A DNA stretch of 37,801 bases from Magnetococcales bacterium (GCA_015231375.1 JADGBT010000034.1:1-37801); one strand, 5' to 3'; shown: positions 1 to 9,660, counted from the stretch's first letter. The notes: generated by a model not told the origin, from the sequence alone. Numbers and translations are program-made.

Positions 1-15
1 CAATTTTTTTCGTTC

Positions 16-981
16 TTACATCTTGTCTGCGAAGACTTCTTCTATGGAATGGGCGAACAGGATATTTTCGCCCCATACTTCGATTCTTTCCAGGCTCGCC
101 GTCTTTACTTTCTCGGTCACCCAGTCGGGTGTCTGGCTGAACTTGCGGTGTATTTGTTTTAAAAGCATGGAAGCGGCTTCTTCCTGGCGACCTTCCTGGC
201 GTCCGATTTGTCGCCCTCTCCGTTCACCTTTGGCAATCATATCCTGTGCGAATAGGGACATCATGTTTTCTTCCTCCTCGGGACGTACCCTGCGAATGAT
301 CTCACGGACCATCGGTTCATCGTAACTGCGGTAGGTTTCCACCACATAACGCATGAGAAATCGGAAATCCTCATACGGAATTTCGACCAGTGCCTCAACC
401 AGCAACTCTTTGACCTCGATTTGCTGTCCATCGCGGGTCGCATATTTCGCGGCCAACAGCCACGCCCGCAGACCGGGTTGACGGGACAGATGACGATCAT
501 CGATCCGGCCCAGATCCAGCACCGTGAACGGGAAGTTCAGCAGATGGGGACGCCAATTGTCTTCCGTATCCACCAAAGCCAGAAATTCATCTGGAACCCG
601 CCACGTGGCCGCGCCATGGTAGAACACGAAGGGGACGATGGCCGGAAGGCATACCCACTCTGGATGTTCGCGTTCCCATTGCTTCAACGCCTCGACCATG
701 TATTTCAACAATTGCCAGCCGATGCGCACGTCCGGGAAACTTTTGTGTTCGATCAGCACATACAACAAAGCCGTCCGGCCCGTGATCGTCTTGACCCGAT
801 AGAGACGATCTGTCAGATGGACACGCAACGTTTCATCGACGAATGAACCCTCCACCAATTCTGGCGTATCGCTGGACAGCGCCTCCACCACTTCTTTGGG
901 CAACCGCTCGCGCAGCAGCGTTCCCGCCGTCTCCGGATTGGAGAGCAAAGCCTTCAGGAATCGGTCGTGCGGATGAATCAT
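16..981 (-). CDS. Rpn family (PD-(D/E)XK) recombination-promoting nuclease / putative transposase
   Basis: A 321-residue protein that looks complete. The first ~100 residues match the Rpn/Transposase_31 pattern: an N-terminal HDRFLKALL segment, then Asp58 in a LTDRLYRV stretch, then the core LLYVLIEHKS with Glu78 and Lys80. These fit the D...ExK metal-binding site of PD-(D/E)XK nucleases. The C-terminal third is charged, with a GRQxGRQEGRQEE helix and a tail typical of this family. Known Rpn proteins are DNA endonucleases that promote RecA-independent recombination and often occur in many copies per genome. The gene points the same way as the mam operon but lies 0.4 kb beyond its last gene, so it is probably a separate unit. 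No clear Shine-Dalgarno sequence precedes the ATG. The family call is confident; activity is inferred. Confidence 0.82.
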   Translation of the reverse strand: MIHPHDRFLKALLSNPETAGTLLRERLPKEVVEALSSDTPELVEGSFVDETLRVHLTDRLYRVKTITGRTALLYVLIEHKSFPDVRIGWQLLKYMVEALKQWEREHPEWVCLPAIVPFVFYHGAATWRVPDEFLALVDTEDNWRPHLLNFPFTVLDLGRIDDRHLSRQPGLRAWLLAAKYATRDGQQIEVKELLVEALVEIPYEDFRFLMRYVVETYRSYDEPMVREIIRRVRPEEEENMMSLFAQDMIAKGERRGRQIGRQEGRQEEAASMLLKQIHRKFSQTPDWVTEKVKTASLERIEVWGENILFAHSIEEVFADKM

Positions 982-1399
982 GTCATTCGGGCAAATGGGT
1001 TGGAAGGAGATCCTGGTTTGGCCCGAGACTGTCCTGAGTCACGGATGGTGCAGCCCATGGGGAGCAAGATGCTGTCATCGTTATCCCGCTTCTTGGCGGG
1101 TTTCATCACCAGTCCTTGCCAAAGTCTGCCTGATCACTTTCGGTTCTGGCCTGCCCAAAGAGCGCACCCATCGGGTGAGGTTCCGGCTGTTTTGCATGAT
1201 TCTGTAGAAGATTGGGACCGAGGCGACTGATCGGTTCCTTAATTCTGTCGTTGGATTTTCGTGGAAATCCAATTCAGAGTCCAGCGAAATCCATCCGGCC
1301 CCCTTGCCAAATAACTGGGCGATAGGGCCGGATGGGGTTTTGGGTGGGGACGGCGGTGTTGATGACGGGAACAGGATCGTGTCATCAACGTATACCGGT
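982..1399. other. Non-coding gap between the Rpn gene and the CZB gene
   Basis: Short open frames here have no ribosome binding site and no recognisable product. The stretch holds two inverted repeats: a small 6-bp-stem hairpin at 1253-1270, and a strong 11-bp-stem hairpin at 1291-1335. It is the likely 3' end of the long minus-strand operon and the upstream region of the Rpn gene. Confidence 0.5.
1291..1335 (-). terminator. Inverted repeat, possible end of the long minus-strand operon
   Basis: A perfect 11-bp stem (CCATCCGGCCC at 1291-1301, GGGCCGGATGG at 1325-1335) with a 23-nt loop. It starts about 65 nt after the stop codon of the last gene of the minus-strand operon. No real T-tract follows on the minus strand, so a classical rho-independent terminator is only possible. 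It could also be an RNA-stabilising hairpin or a remnant of a mobile repeat. Confidence 0.35.
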
Positions 1400-2230
1400 T
1401 TATGGATGCTTCAGGATGTTGATGGGAGAGTCCACCTCGCCTGACTGCAAGAGGAGCAGCTCGATGCGGGTCAGCAGATACAGAACCTCTCGTCCCAGGT
1501 TGGTCACCTCATTGAAGAGTTCTTCGGATCGGCGGAAATTCTTCCGACGCAACAGCCGGATGGTCTCTTCGGCCTTGGTGTGGAAAAGCTGGTGCCGGTC
1601 GTCGAGTTCTTGCACGATGTCGATGATCTCTTTGTGTTTGAGTCCGACTTCGTGGATCCATATCCCCACACTGCAAAGATCGGATGATTCCAGGCTTGCA
1701 TCCTTGCCCCAGTGCTGAAAGGCCCGCAGCAGTTGGCGCGACCAGCGCAGATGCATCAATCGGGCATGACTGACTTCCAGAACCCCGCGTTTTTCGATCT
1801 CTCCGGGGTCGGGGAGGTGGATGTTGAACAGACGATGAATGAAACTCTTGAACGGATGAGCGGAAAAATCGCTCAACGGTTTGTGTTCCAGGTAATCCAG
1901 TTCCGCTTCGGTGATGAAATAGACGATATCGCGGCTCAGTCCCCGTACCCGGTTCATCTCCCGTTCGATGTTCTCCTCCGCACCCATGGAAATCATCGAG
2001 ACCAGACGATCGGCGGCTTGATGAAACTGTTCGTGTACCCCCACCAGACGCCGCACCGGGTCCAGATGATACAGCTCCCGGATTCCCTCTCCATGCAGCC
2101 AGAGTCCCAATTCACAATCTTCATGGGAGGTCAGGTGGATTGTTTTTCGATGCTTCTGGACCATTTCTTCCAGTTCGGATTCCCAAAGCACATGGGCCAT
2201 GCGGGCGATACCGAGGTCGACCTGTTTCAT
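1400..2230 (-). CDS. Tandem CZB (chemoreceptor zinc-binding) domain protein
   Basis: A 276-residue soluble protein made of two CZB-like four-helix domains. Domain 1 has the signature SHEDCELGLW, with probable zinc ligands His13, Cys39, His66 and His70. Domain 2 repeats the pattern with His160, Cys186 (LCSVGIW), His213 and His217. The 3His/1Cys set therefore looks intact in both. CZB domains usually sit at the C-terminus of chemoreceptors or diguanylate cyclases and sense zinc or cysteine oxidation (hypochlorous acid or redox). A free-standing tandem form with no transducer domain is unusual. It is the last gene of the minus-strand block, just after the degenerate-Hpt membrane protein, so it may give that signalling set a metal or redox input. 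The domain call is confident; the role is inferred. Confidence 0.78.
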   Translation of the reverse strand: MKQVDLGIARMAHVLWESELEEMVQKHRKTIHLTSHEDCELGLWLHGEGIRELYHLDPVRRLVGVHEQFHQAADRLVSMISMGAEENIEREMNRVRGLSRDIVYFITEAELDYLEHKPLSDFSAHPFKSFIHRLFNIHLPDPGEIEKRGVLEVSHARLMHLRWSRQLLRAFQHWGKDASLESSDLCSVGIWIHEVGLKHKEIIDIVQELDDRHQLFHTKAEETIRLLRRKNFRRSEELFNEVTNLGREVLYLLTRIELLLLQSGEVDSPINILKHP

Positions 2231-2287
2231 AGTGATTGTCCCCTTGAATGGATGGAGCGTTGGGAACCCTGTGGACCCCCGTTTCGT

Positions 2288-4300
2288 TTATTTGGTTCCG
2301 ATGGTTCTGGCGATGTAGGCGATGGAAACCGCCGAGATGTCGCGCAGATGGACCCCTTCGGGAGCCTGTTTGATCACTCTGCTGATGCTGACCCCCTTTT
2401 TGCTGCTTTTGGAGAAGGGATCCCAGAAAGCCGCCGGTACCACCACGGTGCCATCCCGATCGAATTCAAACAGGTATGCGGCCCCCCGTTCGATCTGGAA
2501 CACGATCCTGATTTCGGAGATGGAATCGGGACCGATGGTGAACTGCTCTTCGGGCCGGGAGGCGGTATGTCCCATCATGGGTGCAATCGAGAACAAGACA
2601 TCGCCCTCTTTGTTGCGCGCATAGGTCAACCCGCCTTGCACGGTGCCCTTGGCTGGTTTGATTTTCAGGTAGGGGGTTTGCAACAGGCGGTTGATGGTCG
2701 TGTGATGTTTGGCAAAGCGGACCTGAAATGGCGCGTCGTTGTCGGCCTTCCGGTCGGCCTGTTCTTCTGTCGCAGGTTTGCTCTTCTGGCTGGATGGAGC
2801 CTTGGAATCGGCAGCCGAGGCAACGGTTTCCTTGGCGGGTGAACTCTCCGGGAGCGGGGAGGCAACCGGAGCCGTTCCGGTTTCCGGCCTGGGTGCGACG
2901 GTGGAGGAGGTCGGTTTGGCTTCGGGGGCGGATGACTGGGATCCGGAACCGGTTTGGGGTGCGGCGGCGGGTTGTGGCGTCGGAGCCGTGGCCGAAATGA
3001 TGGTCGGAGTGACGGTCGGAGTGATGGCCGGAGCGGTGGTCGTGGATGGGTGTGCTTCTGTCGGCGGGCGTACAGGCTCTGGCGCGGCAGACGGCACGTT
3101 GACCGGGGTGGTCACGGGCGGGTTGACGGGGGCCGGGATTGCGCTTTTGGATTCGGCGGCCTGAACGGGTGGTCTGGGTCCAGGATCCGACACCTTTGCC
3201 ACCGTGGTCACCTGGGGTCGGGTCGCGGAGGCGGGGGGCGTGGGTTGGGTGGAGCGCCCCAGAACCAGCCACACCGCAGCCGCCACCAGCACCCCGCCGG
3301 CGGACATGCCGACCATGGTTTGGAAACGTCGCCGTTTGCGTTGGATCTCAAGGTGCTGGATTTGGGTCTGTCGTTGTTTCTCTTCCCGTTCCTGGGCTTC
3401 CCGGGCCACTTTTTGTTCCTGCTCCTGGCGTTGTTTCTTCATCTCGTCGAGATGGGACTGACGGATGCGGTCTTCGACGTCTCCGAGTTGTCCTTCTTCA
3501 TAATCATCCGGTTCCGTTGGCGCGTCGGTTTCCGGTTCTTCTTCAGCAGGGTCGGACAGTTCCACCAGTTCGATCTTTTTCATCTCTTCCGGGATCGGCA
3601 GCAGGACGATCCGGTCGGCGGGCAGCTGGGTCAATCCCAACAGCAGATCCTGTTGCAAGACCGTGGAAACCAGTACCCGCACCAGTCCCACCCGTATGCC
3701 GTCGTGCCATTCAAAACGTTGCCCCAGATCCGGAATCGTGGCCACCAGTGTGCCGACCACCTGGATGGCGTCTTTGACTTCGTGGAATTTCTTCCGGTTG
3801 GCTGCCGGGTCGCCATCGAGTGGAATGTTGACCGAAAAGAAGTTCAGTCCTTGCACCACGGCCTGTGATACGGCCTGGGGATGGTGCCGGAGGTCGAACT
3901 GGGGGGGATCGCTGTAAACGGCCAGAATGGCCTGGATGGCAACCAGTTCGGAATCGATGGAAATCGTTTCGTACTGCGTCACATCCTCCAACAGGTGTTG
4001 CAGCTTCTTCAAGCTGGTCACCAGCACCTGAATACTTTCCGGCTGAACAAAGACGCTTCTTTCCCGCATCCGGTTGATCAGGGTTTCCATGGACTGACTG
4101 AGCAAGACCACAGGGGTCAGATCATGAAAGATAGCCGAACCTCCGATGCCACGGATGGTTCTCAGCAGATAATCCAGAATGCTGGAGCAAGCCTCCTTGT
4201 CCGCCAGAGCAAGGGATTGCACCTCCGGCAGGCTTGTGGACAGACGTTTCTTGGATTCTTGCACCAGCAACTTCAATTGAATAAGGTCATTGTCCAGCAT
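2288..4300 (-). CDS. Membrane-anchored protein with degenerate Hpt domain and Pro/Ala-rich extracytoplasmic region
   Basis: A 670-residue protein. Residues 1-110 form a helical bundle resembling the CheA/Hpt P1 domain (RTIRGIGG followed by SMETLINRMRE), but the phospho-accepting His is Arg47 and the usual Lys is Arg50. Residues 145-240 resemble the segment that follows Hpt in CheA-like proteins. An acidic stretch (250-275) and a Gln/Glu/Arg-rich coiled coil (275-325) lead to one membrane helix (~328-347). A ~190-residue Pro/Ala/Thr-rich linker and a C-terminal ~125-residue domain that I do not recognise would then lie outside the cytoplasm. The layout suggests a receptor or bridge linking a cytoplasmic signalling partner to the periplasm or magnetosome lumen. 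It is co-oriented between the PilZ/STAS and CZB genes. The function is unknown. Confidence 0.7.
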   Translation of the reverse strand: MLDNDLIQLKLLVQESKKRLSTSLPEVQSLALADKEACSSILDYLLRTIRGIGGSAIFHDLTPVVLLSQSMETLINRMRERSVFVQPESIQVLVTSLKKLQHLLEDVTQYETISIDSELVAIQAILAVYSDPPQFDLRHHPQAVSQAVVQGLNFFSVNIPLDGDPAANRKKFHEVKDAIQVVGTLVATIPDLGQRFEWHDGIRVGLVRVLVSTVLQQDLLLGLTQLPADRIVLLPIPEEMKKIELVELSDPAEEEPETDAPTEPDDYEEGQLGDVEDRIRQSHLDEMKKQRQEQEQKVAREAQEREEKQRQTQIQHLEIQRKRRRFQTMVGMSAGGVLVAAAVWLVLGRSTQPTPPASATRPQVTTVAKVSDPGPRPPVQAAESKSAIPAPVNPPVTTPVNVPSAAPEPVRPPTEAHPSTTTAPAITPTVTPTIISATAPTPQPAAAPQTGSGSQSSAPEAKPTSSTVAPRPETGTAPVASPLPESSPAKETVASAADSKAPSSQKSKPATEEQADRKADNDAPFQVRFAKHHTTINRLLQTPYLKIKPAKGTVQGGLTYARNKEGDVLFSIAPMMGHTASRPEEQFTIGPDSISEIRIVFQIERGAAYLFEFDRDGTVVVPAAFWDPFSKSSKKGVSISRVIKQAPEGVHLRDISAVSIAYIARTIGTK

Positions 4301-4344
4301 GGCGACACCTCCGAACCGGTAAATCGACTATAAAATGTGTACCG

Positions 4345-5280
4345 CTACGAAAATTTGAAAAAATTATCAAATTTCATATTTTCAAACGCTGTCCGGATAT
4401 GAGGGCTGCAATGGGTGATCAAGATGTCCCGGCCTTGATTTTCGCGGTTGTACTGGTTCAGCAGCAACATGGTGCCGAAGGCGGCTTTCCCGATATGTAT
4501 GGTGTCCTGGAAGTCAAGGATGTAGTTGGTTTTGCCGGAGCGTCCGCGATAGATTTTCGCGAAATTGTTTCTGCAATTGTAGTCGAACATTCTGGCGATC
4601 CGAATGGTGACCGTAACCTGACCCTCCGCGTCCTGCGAAACGCTGACTTTGAATTTATGGGATTCATCCTCATCGGCATCTTCGGTCAGGAGTGTGATGT
4701 TGATTCCTGATACTTCCAGTTGTGACAGAGTGTTGAACACCTCTTTGTTGCAATGGGAGATCTGGATATGATCGCGTTCCCCCTGGTTGTGGGCCTCCAG
4801 ATGCAGCAGCATGGCCAATCCCGAGGCCGATATGCTGGTGACATTGGCAAAGTTGAAGAGATACCGCCAGGCCAGGGGTTTGTCCTGATAGATTCTGAGG
4901 AAATCATCCCAGAACTCGGCACCGAAATCGCCCCGGAAATGGACAGTGGTTTCGGTTTGGGTGTGCTCGATGAACTTGATGCCGCTGCGCGAGGATTCGA
5001 TCAGTTTCGGAAAGATACTGTTTTCTTCGAGAGAGACCAGAGAGATTCCGGTTTTGGTCACCCGCGCGACCGAAACCTTTTCCGAGACCGCTACCCCCTC
5101 CAACAGGAATTTCAGAACCCCTTTCTGTCCCACTTCGACCGGATACGACATGGGCAGAACCAGAAACAACGCATGGGTGTTGACATCCAGTGCGTTACCG
5201 GCATAACCGTTGAACTCCATGGGGAGTCCACAAAAGACCCGATCGTTTCTTCTCCGGTTGGTTTCGACTGCGATGGCCAT
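4345..5280 (-). CDS. PilZ-like / double STAS domain protein
   Basis: About 311 residues. The start was chosen at 5280 because GAGGAGG lies six bases upstream; a start at 5295 would overlap the response regulator. The N-terminus has an RRRNDR stretch with the RxxxR spacing of PilZ c-di-GMP-binding domains, followed by a beta-rich region whose second PilZ motif is poorly kept (DVNTHALFL). Two STAS-like repeats follow. The first (~100-190) ends in the VTSISASGLAMLL segment, with Ser where SpoIIAA-type proteins are phosphorylated. In the second (~215-311) the matching segment has Ala residues (GKAAFG), so it is probably not phosphorylatable. STAS proteins commonly act in partner-switching pathways. 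The gene starts one base after the response regulator stop, which implies joint translation. The STAS call is good; the PilZ call is tentative. Confidence 0.68.
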   Translation of the reverse strand: MAIAVETNRRRNDRVFCGLPMEFNGYAGNALDVNTHALFLVLPMSYPVEVGQKGVLKFLLEGVAVSEKVSVARVTKTGISLVSLEENSIFPKLIESSRSGIKFIEHTQTETTVHFRGDFGAEFWDDFLRIYQDKPLAWRYLFNFANVTSISASGLAMLLHLEAHNQGERDHIQISHCNKEVFNTLSQLEVSGINITLLTEDADEDESHKFKVSVSQDAEGQVTVTIRIARMFDYNCRNNFAKIYRGRSGKTNYILDFQDTIHIGKAAFGTMLLLNQYNRENQGRDILITHCSPHIRTAFENMKFDNFFKFS

Positions 5281-5281
5281 G

Positions 5282-5698
5282 TCACGCCTCCTCACCAGAA
5301 TTATCCGGTATCAGATTGAATTTGCGTAGTTTATCCAATAGAACCTGCCGTGTGACCGGTTTGGTCAAATAATCGGAACATCCCCCCTTGAAATAGGCCT
5401 CCATGGCCTGCAACGAAGAGTCCATGCCGGTGACCATGATGACCGGGGTCTCTTTGGCGTCGGCTGCGATTTTTTTCTCGGCGGCCCGCATGCGGGTCAG
5501 CGTTTTTTGACCATCCATCACCGGCATGATGATATCCAGCAGAACCAGATTGTAGGGATCCCCATCCTCCAGGTCGGCCACGAACAGTTCCAATGCCGCC
5601 TTGCCGTCGCTGACCATGTCGCAGTGTGCGTATTCTTTCAGATAATCTCTTAATAGTTTTCTATTATTCAATTCATCATCAGCGATTAGGATTTTCAT
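5282..5698 (-). CDS. Single-domain CheY-like response regulator
   Basis: A 138-residue receiver domain with no output domain. The acidic pocket (Asp7, Asp8), the phosphorylatable Asp55 in LVLLDIIMPVMDG, the Thr of VIMVTG and the Lys of YLTKP are all present, so it should be a competent phospho-acceptor. It overlaps the 3' end of the hybrid kinase gene by 20 bases and is followed at once by the PilZ/STAS gene, placing it in the same transcript. It is the natural candidate partner of that kinase, and may pass the signal to the STAS protein by protein contact. The family assignment is secure; the pathway is inferred from position. Confidence 0.9.
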   Translation of the reverse strand: MKILIADDELNNRKLLRDYLKEYAHCDMVSDGKAALELFVADLEDGDPYNLVLLDIIMPVMDGQKTLTRMRAAEKKIAADAKETPVIMVTGMDSSLQAMEAYFKGGCSDYLTKPVTRQVLLDKLRKFNLIPDNSGEEA

Positions 5699-8600
5699 GG
5701 TTTTGATCCTCTTCGATCAGGAAGTGAGTGAGACTTTCCACATAGTGTTCCAGGTTCCGACACATCATCAATGCATCTTCCCATGATTCCATCTCGGCCT
5801 GGCCGATCAGGCGGATGGTTTGGGTGACGACCCGCGACGCGCCGATTTGGGCGGCCATGGACCGCAGTCGCATCCCTTCCCGAATGGCCGCGCCGGGATT
5901 CTCCTGCATCAATGATCTTTTTAATTTTTCCAGATGCCCGGAAGCCTCCTGGATGAAGGCCTGTTTCAAGGTGACGAGGCTGTCGGGATCCGCCTCCACG
6001 GGTTTGAGAACGATCTCCTGTTGGACAGGGGGAGAAACGGGCTGTTTCTTCTTGGAATAAGAGGCCACGATGTGGATCAATTCGACAGGCAGATAGGGTT
6101 TCAACAAGAAACCGTTCATCCCCACTTCAAGGCATCTTTTCTTTTCATTCATCATTACCATGGCGGTCACGGCCACAATGGGTACCCGTGGGTCGCCAAC
6201 CTCCTGGGGTGAACCCGAACGGATGCGCCGGGTGGTTTCGAATCCATCCATCTCGGGCATTTGCAAATCCATCAGAATCAGGTCGAAACGGCCTCCATGC
6301 TTCAGAATGGTCAGGGCTTCCATCCCGTTGCTGGCCAGTGTCACCTGGTGGTCCTGCGTGCCGAGAATGGTCAGGGCCAGCTTCTGGTTTTCCGGCAGAT
6401 CCTCCACCAGCAGGATTTTCAGAGGATGAACATCCGTTCTTTTGAGCAGGAGTTCGTTTTCGTCGTATTTGTGATCCGGTGCGTTTTTGACCGGGGAGAG
6501 GATCTGCTGGATCTTCTTGAGAAGTTGTTGATTCCGTATCGGTTTTTTTACAGAAACCGCATGCTTGAAAAATCCCTCCAGAATGAAATGGCGCAACGAC
6601 AGATGGGAGGAGATCATCAGCAGAATCTTGTTCTGATAGAGTGGGTTATACTCTTTTGCGATGGGTCCGGCCTCTTGAACAATCTCTTCATCCACCACGA
6701 TGACATCAAACGGATCGGAGAGGTGTGCGTGCATGCAGGTGATCATCGCCTCCGTCTGTTGTACACATTCGACCTGCGCGCCAAAATGCCGCAACAGGCT
6801 GTGCATCATGGCATTGCCGGTCGCATGGTTGTCCACCAACAGGATGCGTCGATCCTTCAGGGGCGGGTGCGAGGATGAACGCCAGTCGTCCGGGTCCGAT
6901 TGCCCCCAGGAGTCCGCACCCGGATCGTTGCGGCCTATACCCAGTCGAATGGTGAAATGGAACACGCTGCCGTGTCCGACCTGACTTTCAACATGCAGGT
7001 CTCCTCCCATCAGATAAACCAGATGTTTGGAAATGGTCAAACCCAGCCCTGTTCCGCCATATTTGCGGGAAATGGAGCCATCCGCCTGTACAAAACTCTG
7101 AAAGATCAAATGCAGTTGTTCTTCCGGAATGCCGATGCCGGTATCCGAAACCGAGAAACGGACATCGATGGCATGCCCGGACTCCGCCTCTGAAGCGGTC
7201 TCTTGGTGTTGGACGGAGAGGATGATTTCTCCTTCATGGGTGAATTTGATGGCATTGTTGATCAGGTTCACCACAATCTGTTTCAGCCGCAACGGATCTC
7301 CTTCCAGCAAGGAGGGCAACTCCGGGTCGATTTGGCAATAAAATCCCAATCCTTTCTGATGGGCCTTCACCGCCAACATGTCGCAGGCGTTTTCCAGTTG
7401 ACCCACCAGATCGAACGGCACATTCTCCAAAGAGAAGTGGCCCGCCTCGATCTTGGAGAGATCCAGAATGCCATTGATGAGATCCAATAACGATAGCGAA
7501 GAGGAGCGTACAATCTGAAGGTTGCTGAAGATTTCATCTTTGGATAATTGGGCGCTGAGCACCAGATCGGTCATGCCGATGATGGCATTCAGGGGACTGC
7601 GGATTTCATGGCTCATGTTGGCCAGGAATTCACTTTTGGCCTTGCTGACCGCTTCCGCCTTTTCGCGCGCGTCTTGCAACTCCTGGTCGATTCTGGCCCG
7701 CACGATAATATTGGCCAGCGCCTGACCGATCGAATTGAACATCAGATTATCGAAAATCTCTTTCATGATGAAACTGGAAACCACCAGTCTCAAGATGCCG
7801 AGGTTTTCGTTTCCGGAGAACAGCGGGATGCAGTAATCGATTTTGCCTTCCATTTTTTCCTGGAGGGCATCACTGGAACCCGAAGAGTAGACACTCATCA
7901 TGGGATCGGAAAACATGGAGACGATGCACGACGAACACTCATCGGAAACATTCGTGCATTGATGCTGTGGGGGAAAGCTGCCGTCCGGCTCTTGCGCGAT
8001 CAGATTGAAGCGGTCCGCGACGCGATCCCACAAGAAGATCGCTGCATGAATGTCCTCGGAGGCCAACCAGGGCAGTTGGATGATAAATCCAAGCGCGCGC
8101 TGCAACTGATCTTGCAGGGATCGGGTCTCCAGGGAAAGTTGCAGCAGATGGTTGACGGTTTTCTGGGTCTGCAAAGAGATGGTGGCATTGCGTTCGGAAC
8201 TGCGTACCCGATCGATTTCAACCATTTTATCTTTGAAGCTGGTTTCTGCGACCAGCAGGGTGTCTTGCAAGGCCAAGGAGAGTTGCTTGTAGGCCGTGAT
8301 GTCGCGAATGCTGGCCACGCAGTGAATGACGCCTTGAATCAGAATCAGAAACAAGGAGAGTTCCAGATCGATCCTGGCGCCTTTGGAATGCAGTCCCTGA
8401 AGAAAGATTCTTTTCAGGAAACGGGGAGTCAGATTGGGCTGCTCGCGCAGTGCCCGAATGCCCTTCCGATGGGCCTCGCGGAACTCCGGAGGAATGATCC
8501 GCTCGGCAATGCATTGGCCGATGACTTCATGGCGTTGAAAACCGAACAGCTCTTCGGCGGATTGATTGAATTCAATGATGCGATCCTGAAGATCGGTAAT

Positions 8601-9080
8601 GATCAGCGCATCCAGACCGTAATCGATCAGGCTCCGGGCCAATCCTTCCAGTTCATACGTGCTAGTGGTCACGCGCGACAGACCCGGTTTGTCCCGGGCG
8701 CGCAACCGGTTGACATCATGCACCCGTTGCAAGAGCAGAAACGGTTGAACCGGCAAATACATGAAATCATCGGCACCGCACGCCATGGCGCGCGCTTCCG
8801 AGGTGATCATGTAGTAGCGGGAAAAAAGAATGACTGGAATATCACAGGAGGGTTTTTCAAGCTTCAGTTGACGGCAAAGTTCATAACAGTCGAACGTCTG
8901 GATCATGACATCCAGGAAAATGACCACCGGCAATGGTGAATGTTTGGCAAGGTTCAGAATGGCCTTGGCATTGGCGATACACTCGACCCGGTAGCGGCTG
9001 GACAGGATGCTGTGGGGGGAACCCGTTTCCTCAGGTTGCGCGTCGGCAATGAGGATCGTGGCGGTCTCATTGTCCAACAT
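5679..9080 (-). CDS. Hybrid sensor histidine kinase (REC-PAS-GAF-HisKA-HATPase-REC-REC-degenerate Hpt)
   Basis: 1133 residues from the ATG at 9080, which has GGAGGG just upstream. Domains in order: N-terminal receiver (8-125; Asp57 kept, the conserved Lys is Gln112), PAS (145-265), GAF-like (~305-465), HisKA with His491 in [11 protein letters not shown], HATPase ([24 protein letters not shown]), a second receiver (744-862, Asp797, weak acidic pocket), a canonical third receiver (887-1007, Asp938, Lys994) and an Hpt-like helical tail (1030-1125). In that tail the phospho-accepting His is Met1070. There are no membrane helices, so it is a cytoplasmic sensor. The kinase core looks active. With a dead Hpt, phosphate would have to stop at the receiver or pass to the separate response regulator. 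The gene overlaps the upstream gene by 14 bases. Confidence 0.9.
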   Translation of the reverse strand: MLDNETATILIADAQPEETGSPHSILSSRYRVECIANAKAILNLAKHSPLPVVIFLDVMIQTFDCYELCRQLKLEKPSCDIPVILFSRYYMITSEARAMACGADDFMYLPVQPFLLLQRVHDVNRLRARDKPGLSRVTTSTYELEGLARSLIDYGLDALIITDLQDRIIEFNQSAEELFGFQRHEVIGQCIAERIIPPEFREAHRKGIRALREQPNLTPRFLKRIFLQGLHSKGARIDLELSLFLILIQGVIHCVASIRDITAYKQLSLALQDTLLVAETSFKDKMVEIDRVRSSERNATISLQTQKTVNHLLQLSLETRSLQDQLQRALGFIIQLPWLASEDIHAAIFLWDRVADRFNLIAQEPDGSFPPQHQCTNVSDECSSCIVSMFSDPMMSVYSSGSSDALQEKMEGKIDYCIPLFSGNENLGILRLVVSSFIMKEIFDNLMFNSIGQALANIIVRARIDQELQDAREKAEAVSKAKSEFLANMSHEIRSPLNAIIGMTDLVLSAQLSKDEIFSNLQIVRSSSLSLLDLINGILDLSKIEAGHFSLENVPFDLVGQLENACDMLAVKAHQKGLGFYCQIDPELPSLLEGDPLRLKQIVVNLINNAIKFTHEGEIILSVQHQETASEAESGHAIDVRFSVSDTGIGIPEEQLHLIFQSFVQADGSISRKYGGTGLGLTISKHLVYLMGGDLHVESQVGHGSVFHFTIRLGIGRNDPGADSWGQSDPDDWRSSSHPPLKDRRILLVDNHATGNAMMHSLLRHFGAQVECVQQTEAMITCMHAHLSDPFDVIVVDEEIVQEAGPIAKEYNPLYQNKILLMISSHLSLRHFILEGFFKHAVSVKKPIRNQQLLKKIQQILSPVKNAPDHKYDENELLLKRTDVHPLKILLVEDLPENQKLALTILGTQDHQVTLASNGMEALTILKHGGRFDLILMDLQMPEMDGFETTRRIRSGSPQEVGDPRVPIVAVTAMVMMNEKKRCLEVGMNGFLLKPYLPVELIHIVASYSKKKQPVSPPVQQEIVLKPVEADPDSLVTLKQAFIQEASGHLEKLKRSLMQENPGAAIREGMRLRSMAAQIGASRVVTQTIRLIGQAEMESWEDALMMCRNLEHYVESLTHFLIEEDQNHENPNR

Positions 9081-9660
9081 GCGCCCCCTCCGCGACACTT
9101 TCCACCGCATGAGACAGACCGAAGGTGACCACATAGGGGATGATGTGGATTTCCGAGCCGATTTTGACCTCGAACACGCCTCGGCGGGAGGTTTGTTTCC
9201 AGACCACCCGATATCGGACCATGAACCCTGGATCGGTGGAAAAATTGATTTTGACCCGCCGGGTGATCTGGGTTCCGAACTCGATGTGCAGACTTTTTTT
9301 CAACTCCTTTTGAACCATGCTTTCCAACAGGATCCAAAGGGCCGCCTTGAGATGATGACCGGAAGACTGGTGCTCGATGATGGAAAGGCTGATGTTGGCG
9401 GTTCGGGAGAATTCGTGTTCGCTGCTTAAGACCTTGTTGCCATAGCGATTATCCAGAGGGACTTCCTCGGTTGCCAGCACCAGGGAGTCTTCTCCCGTGA
9501 TGCTTTCCCGCAGGAACTCGATTGCGGATGGTGAGGAGGCAGCGGGCAGACGCTCCGCCGGGGGGCGATCAAAGGTCTGATCGGCAATGATGGGAATGTA
9601 TTTCTTCCCCAGAAATCCGCCAACGACAGCAGCCACACCATAGGGGATGAGTTGAAGCAT
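9067..9660 (-). CDS. Conserved-looking membrane-anchored protein of unknown function
   Basis: 197 residues, with a strong AGGAGG site just before the ATG. Residues 3-20 form one hydrophobic helix (GVAAVVGGFLG). A linker of ~60 residues follows, then a mixed alpha/beta domain with an amphipathic helix (ALWILLESMVQKEL) and several beta strands rich in alternating charged and hydrophobic residues (RRVKINF, VRYRVVW, GVFEVKIGSEIHII). I recognise no family. It lies between a coiled-coil protein and the hybrid kinase in the operon that continues from mamT, and its last 14 bases overlap the kinase start. This suggests a magnetosome-linked or signalling accessory role at a membrane. Confidence 0.6.
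   Translation of the reverse strand: MLQLIPYGVAAVVGGFLGKKYIPIIADQTFDRPPAERLPAASSPSAIEFLRESITGEDSLVLATEEVPLDNRYGNKVLSSEHEFSRTANISLSIIEHQSSGHHLKAALWILLESMVQKELKKSLHIEFGTQITRRVKINFSTDPGFMVRYRVVWKQTSRRGVFEVKIGSEIHIIPYVVTFGLSHAVESVAEGAHVGQ

Noticed and set aside
982-1399. Possible gene remnant in the gap upstream of the Rpn gene
   Set aside because: A 63-codon minus-strand frame (1081-1272) has no ribosome binding site and no recognisable similarity.
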